Shown here: piece by piece, positions 4,318-5,688 of the stretch
How the letters are laid out: the number at the start of each line of letters is the position of its first letter
Numbering within the stretch: position 1 is the stretch's first letter
Assembly (NCBI GenBank): GCA_945957335.1
Contig: CAMFLJ010000253.1
Location: forward strand, 1 to 5,688
DNA length: 5,688 nucleotides
Reading direction: 5' to 3'
From: an uncultured Actinomycetes bacterium
Lineage (GTDB): Bacteria; Actinomycetota; Acidimicrobiia; Acidimicrobiales; Acidimicrobilacustridaceae
The notes under the pieces: model-generated
Seen by the model: only the letters and a program-made list of their open reading frames with translations
Told to the model about the DNA's origin: nothing
Databases searched by the model: none
Made by a program: the position numbers and the translations under genes

Positions 4318-5589
4318 TCAGCCCGGCTCGGGCACCACGGCCACGTCGAGCGAGGGGGCGTCGCCCGGCCCTCGCGGCACCCCGGGCACGCCGCCGCGCC
4401 GGTCGAGGGCCAGCGCCGCGAGCACGAGCAGGGTCATCACCGTGGCCGCACCGACGAAGAGCGCCTCGGGGCCGGCCGCGCCGTAGATCGGCGCCGCAAC
4501 CGCGGCGGTGGCCCCGGCCACCAGCAGGCTGATCGAGCCCGACAGGCCCTGGCCCGACGCCAGGCGCTCGGGCGGGCAGGAGCGGGCTATGGCCGCCTGC
4601 GCCCCGGGCACCGCGGTGGCGTTGCCGAACGCCTCCATCAGGGCGAACAGGGTGATGGCCACCGGTGCGGCGAGCAGCCCGTAGAGGGCGGTGGTGGGCA
4701 CGACCACGACCATCCCGATGACGGCGGCGAACACCGGCCCCTTGCGGTCGGCGAGCTTGCCGCCCTGCGGCGCCCACAGCACGTACGGGATGCCGTAGAG
4801 CGCCAGCCCGATCCCGACGAACATCGTCGTCGCCCCCCGGTCCTGCAGGTAGCGGGCCCAGATCGAGTCGTAGATGCCCACGGGCAGGAACACGGCGAGC
4901 TCGAGCAGCACCGCCACCCCCACGCCCCGGATGCGCAGCAGGCCCAGCACGGCGCCGATGCCGCCGGTGGCCGGCGCGGCCCGACCCTCCCCGTCGGCGC
5001 GGGCGGCCGCAGGGGGGACCGTCGAACGCGAGAGCAGCACGGTGACCCCGGCGAGGGCGACGGCCAGCGCCAGGAACGGGGCCGCCAGCCCCCACAGCTC
5101 GTACGCAGCCGTGCCCAGCACCGGCCCGAACACGAACCCGCCCGTCTCGGTGCCCGTGTAGCGGCCGAGCAGGTGGCCGGCGCGGTCGGGCGCGGCCCGC
5201 ACCAGGGTGGCGCGCGTGGCCGGCAGGAAGGATCCGGCCGCCAGGCCCGACATCAGGCGGGCGAGCGAGAACTGCCACAGCTCGGTCGACACCGCGAACA
5301 GCACCATGGTGATCACCGACAGGATCGCCCCGGCCATCAGCAGGCGCCGGGTGTGGCCCCGGTCGGCGTAGGGGGCGAGCACCAGCTGGCCCACGACGGC
5401 GCCGACGAAGTACATCCCCGAGATCACCCCGAGGCCCCAGGTGGGGAGGTGGTGCTCGTCCTGCAGGTCGGCGAGCAGCGGGAAGATCAGGCCGCCACCG
5501 GCCGCCACGAAGAAGGTGGCGACGAAGTACGGCCACAGCACGGGCCCGGCGACCGGGCGCGCCTCGTCGGTGGTGGCCGCCTCGGTCAT
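4318..5589 (-). CDS. MFS transporter, DHA1-like efflux type
   Basis: This 423-aa inner-membrane protein has about 12 hydrophobic segments in two halves separated by a hydrophilic loop at about 188-212. MFS motif A lies between TM2 and TM3 (GQLVLAPYADRGHTRR, 67-82), with a second-half copy GGKLADRKG (276-284). The TM4 motif B arginine appears in LARLMSGLAAGS (109-120). The TM5 motif C, GGFVFGPVLGT (150-160), is the antiporter signature, pointing to proton-coupled export. The acidic E149 near motif C and E230 in a second-half helix could take part in proton or substrate binding. The substrate cannot be read. The last 27 residues form a Pro/Gly-rich cytosolic tail. The start ATG at 5589 has a -10 box 6 nt upstream. 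It is convergent with gcvT and probably transcribed alone in this window. No TetR operator copy is seen at its promoter. Confidence 0.9.
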   Translation of the reverse strand: MTEAATTDEARPVAGPVLWPYFVATFFVAAGGGLIFPLLADLQDEHHLPTWGLGVISGMYFVGAVVGQLVLAPYADRGHTRRLLMAGAILSVITMVLFAVSTELWQFSLARLMSGLAAGSFLPATRATLVRAAPDRAGHLLGRYTGTETGGFVFGPVLGTAAYELWGLAAPFLALAVALAGVTVLLSRSTVPPAAARADGEGRAAPATGGIGAVLGLLRIRGVGVAVLLELAVFLPVGIYDSIWARYLQDRGATTMFVGIGLALYGIPYVLWAPQGGKLADRKGPVFAAVIGMVVVVPTTALYGLLAAPVAITLFALMEAFGNATAVPGAQAAIARSCPPERLASGQGLSGSISLLVAGATAAVAAPIYGAAGPEALFVGAATVMTLLVLAALALDRRGGVPGVPRGPGDAPSLDVAVVPEPG

Positions 5590-5601
5590 CTCCCGACGCT
5601 A
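5590..5601 (-). promoter_or_regulatory. Leaderless-type -10 box of the MFS gene
   Basis: On the minus strand TAGCGT (5601-5596) is followed by 6 nt (CGGGAG) and the ATG at 5589. This repeats the spacing found before the nuclease gene and gcvT. The GGGAG in the spacer is too close to the ATG to be a normal Shine-Dalgarno. Confidence 0.55.
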
Positions 5602-5638
5602 CGCCGCGCCGCCACCCCGACCCGCCCTCATTCCGAGG

Positions 5639-5684
5639 CCATGGCTCGATTCCGGCCCCTCCAGGGGCGCGGATCGAGCCACGG
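5639..5684. terminator. Large GC-rich hairpin at the right edge
   Basis: TGGCTCGAT (5642-5650) pairs perfectly with ATCGAGCCA (5673-5681), and GCCCC (5655-5659) with GGGGC (5664-5668) around the loop TCCA. CC (5639-5640) and GG (5683-5684) extend the base after one mismatch. It lies about 50 bp upstream of the MFS start, outside any gene visible here. It could terminate a gene entering from the right or be a dyad regulatory element; the neighbour is cut off. No T-run follows on either strand. Confidence 0.55.
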
Positions 5685-5688
5685 GGGT

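Noticed and set aside
3776..5536. A 586-codon minus-strand frame overlapping gcvT and the MFS gene
   Set aside because: It is the wrong frame of the MFS gene (Arg/Pro/Gly-rich) and is antisense to gcvT. The real MFS protein is in the neighbouring frame with clear motifs.
5640..5665. tRNA 3' end suggested by GGCTCGATTCC followed later by CCA
   Set aside because: The T-loop would begin with C instead of T, the T-stem pairs only 2-3 of 5 bases, and no matching acceptor or anticodon arm is present. The palindrome with 5673-5681 explains the sequence better.

Overview
The window is a very GC-rich (roughly 70% or more by eye) bacterial chromosome segment. G/C-ending codons, GTG starts, SD-less starts placed directly behind TANNNT -10 boxes, and the protein families all point to an actinobacterium. 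A deep-branching class such as Acidimicrobiia would fit, but that placement is inference. Nothing in it looks like a phage, transposon, CRISPR array or plasmid; it reads as core chromosome with accessory regulators.

Layout, left to right. Bases 1-34 are the last codons of an upstream gene. Bases 98-598 encode a bifunctional nuclease (DUF151) protein. It is followed 6 nt later by a two-transmembrane RCK/TrkA-type potassium channel subunit (605-1606), probably in the same transcript. A 190-nt gap holds a good sigma-70-like promoter (TTGACG-N17-TACCCT) with a dyad over the predicted transcription start, then a MerR-family regulator (1797-2267). Two GC-rich stem-loops (2273-2346) end that unit. 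Next come a tandem palindromic operator (2410-2441) and a TetR-family regulator (about 2448-3185). Its stop codon is part of the -10 box of gcvT (3195-4286, glycine-cleavage T-protein). Convergent to gcvT is a 12-TM MFS transporter on the minus strand (5589-4318). The right edge (5590-5688) holds the MFS promoter and a large hairpin.

Functional reading. As I recall it, the mycobacterial gcvH-garA-Rv1828-Rv1829-Rv1830-gcvB neighbourhood also places a DUF151 nuclease, an Rv1830-type MerR regulator and glycine-cleavage genes together. This window looks like a variant of that block with a K+ channel and a TetR gene interleaved. The TetR protein probably represses itself through the tandem operator; its wider regulon is not visible here. 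The MFS transporter has antiporter-type motifs, but its substrate cannot be read.

The most interesting signals are: (i) a strong internal Shine-Dalgarno plus ATG at codon 101 of the channel gene, at the membrane/RCK junction, which resembles the internal start of MthK that makes free RCK subunits; (ii) three genes with the same leaderless arrangement TAG(G/C)GT-N6-start; (iii) two identical TGAAC-N3-GTTCA palindromes around the tetR -10; (iv) a 15-nt inverted repeat bracketing the nuclease-channel pair; (v) a non-canonical selectivity filter, TVGFRE.
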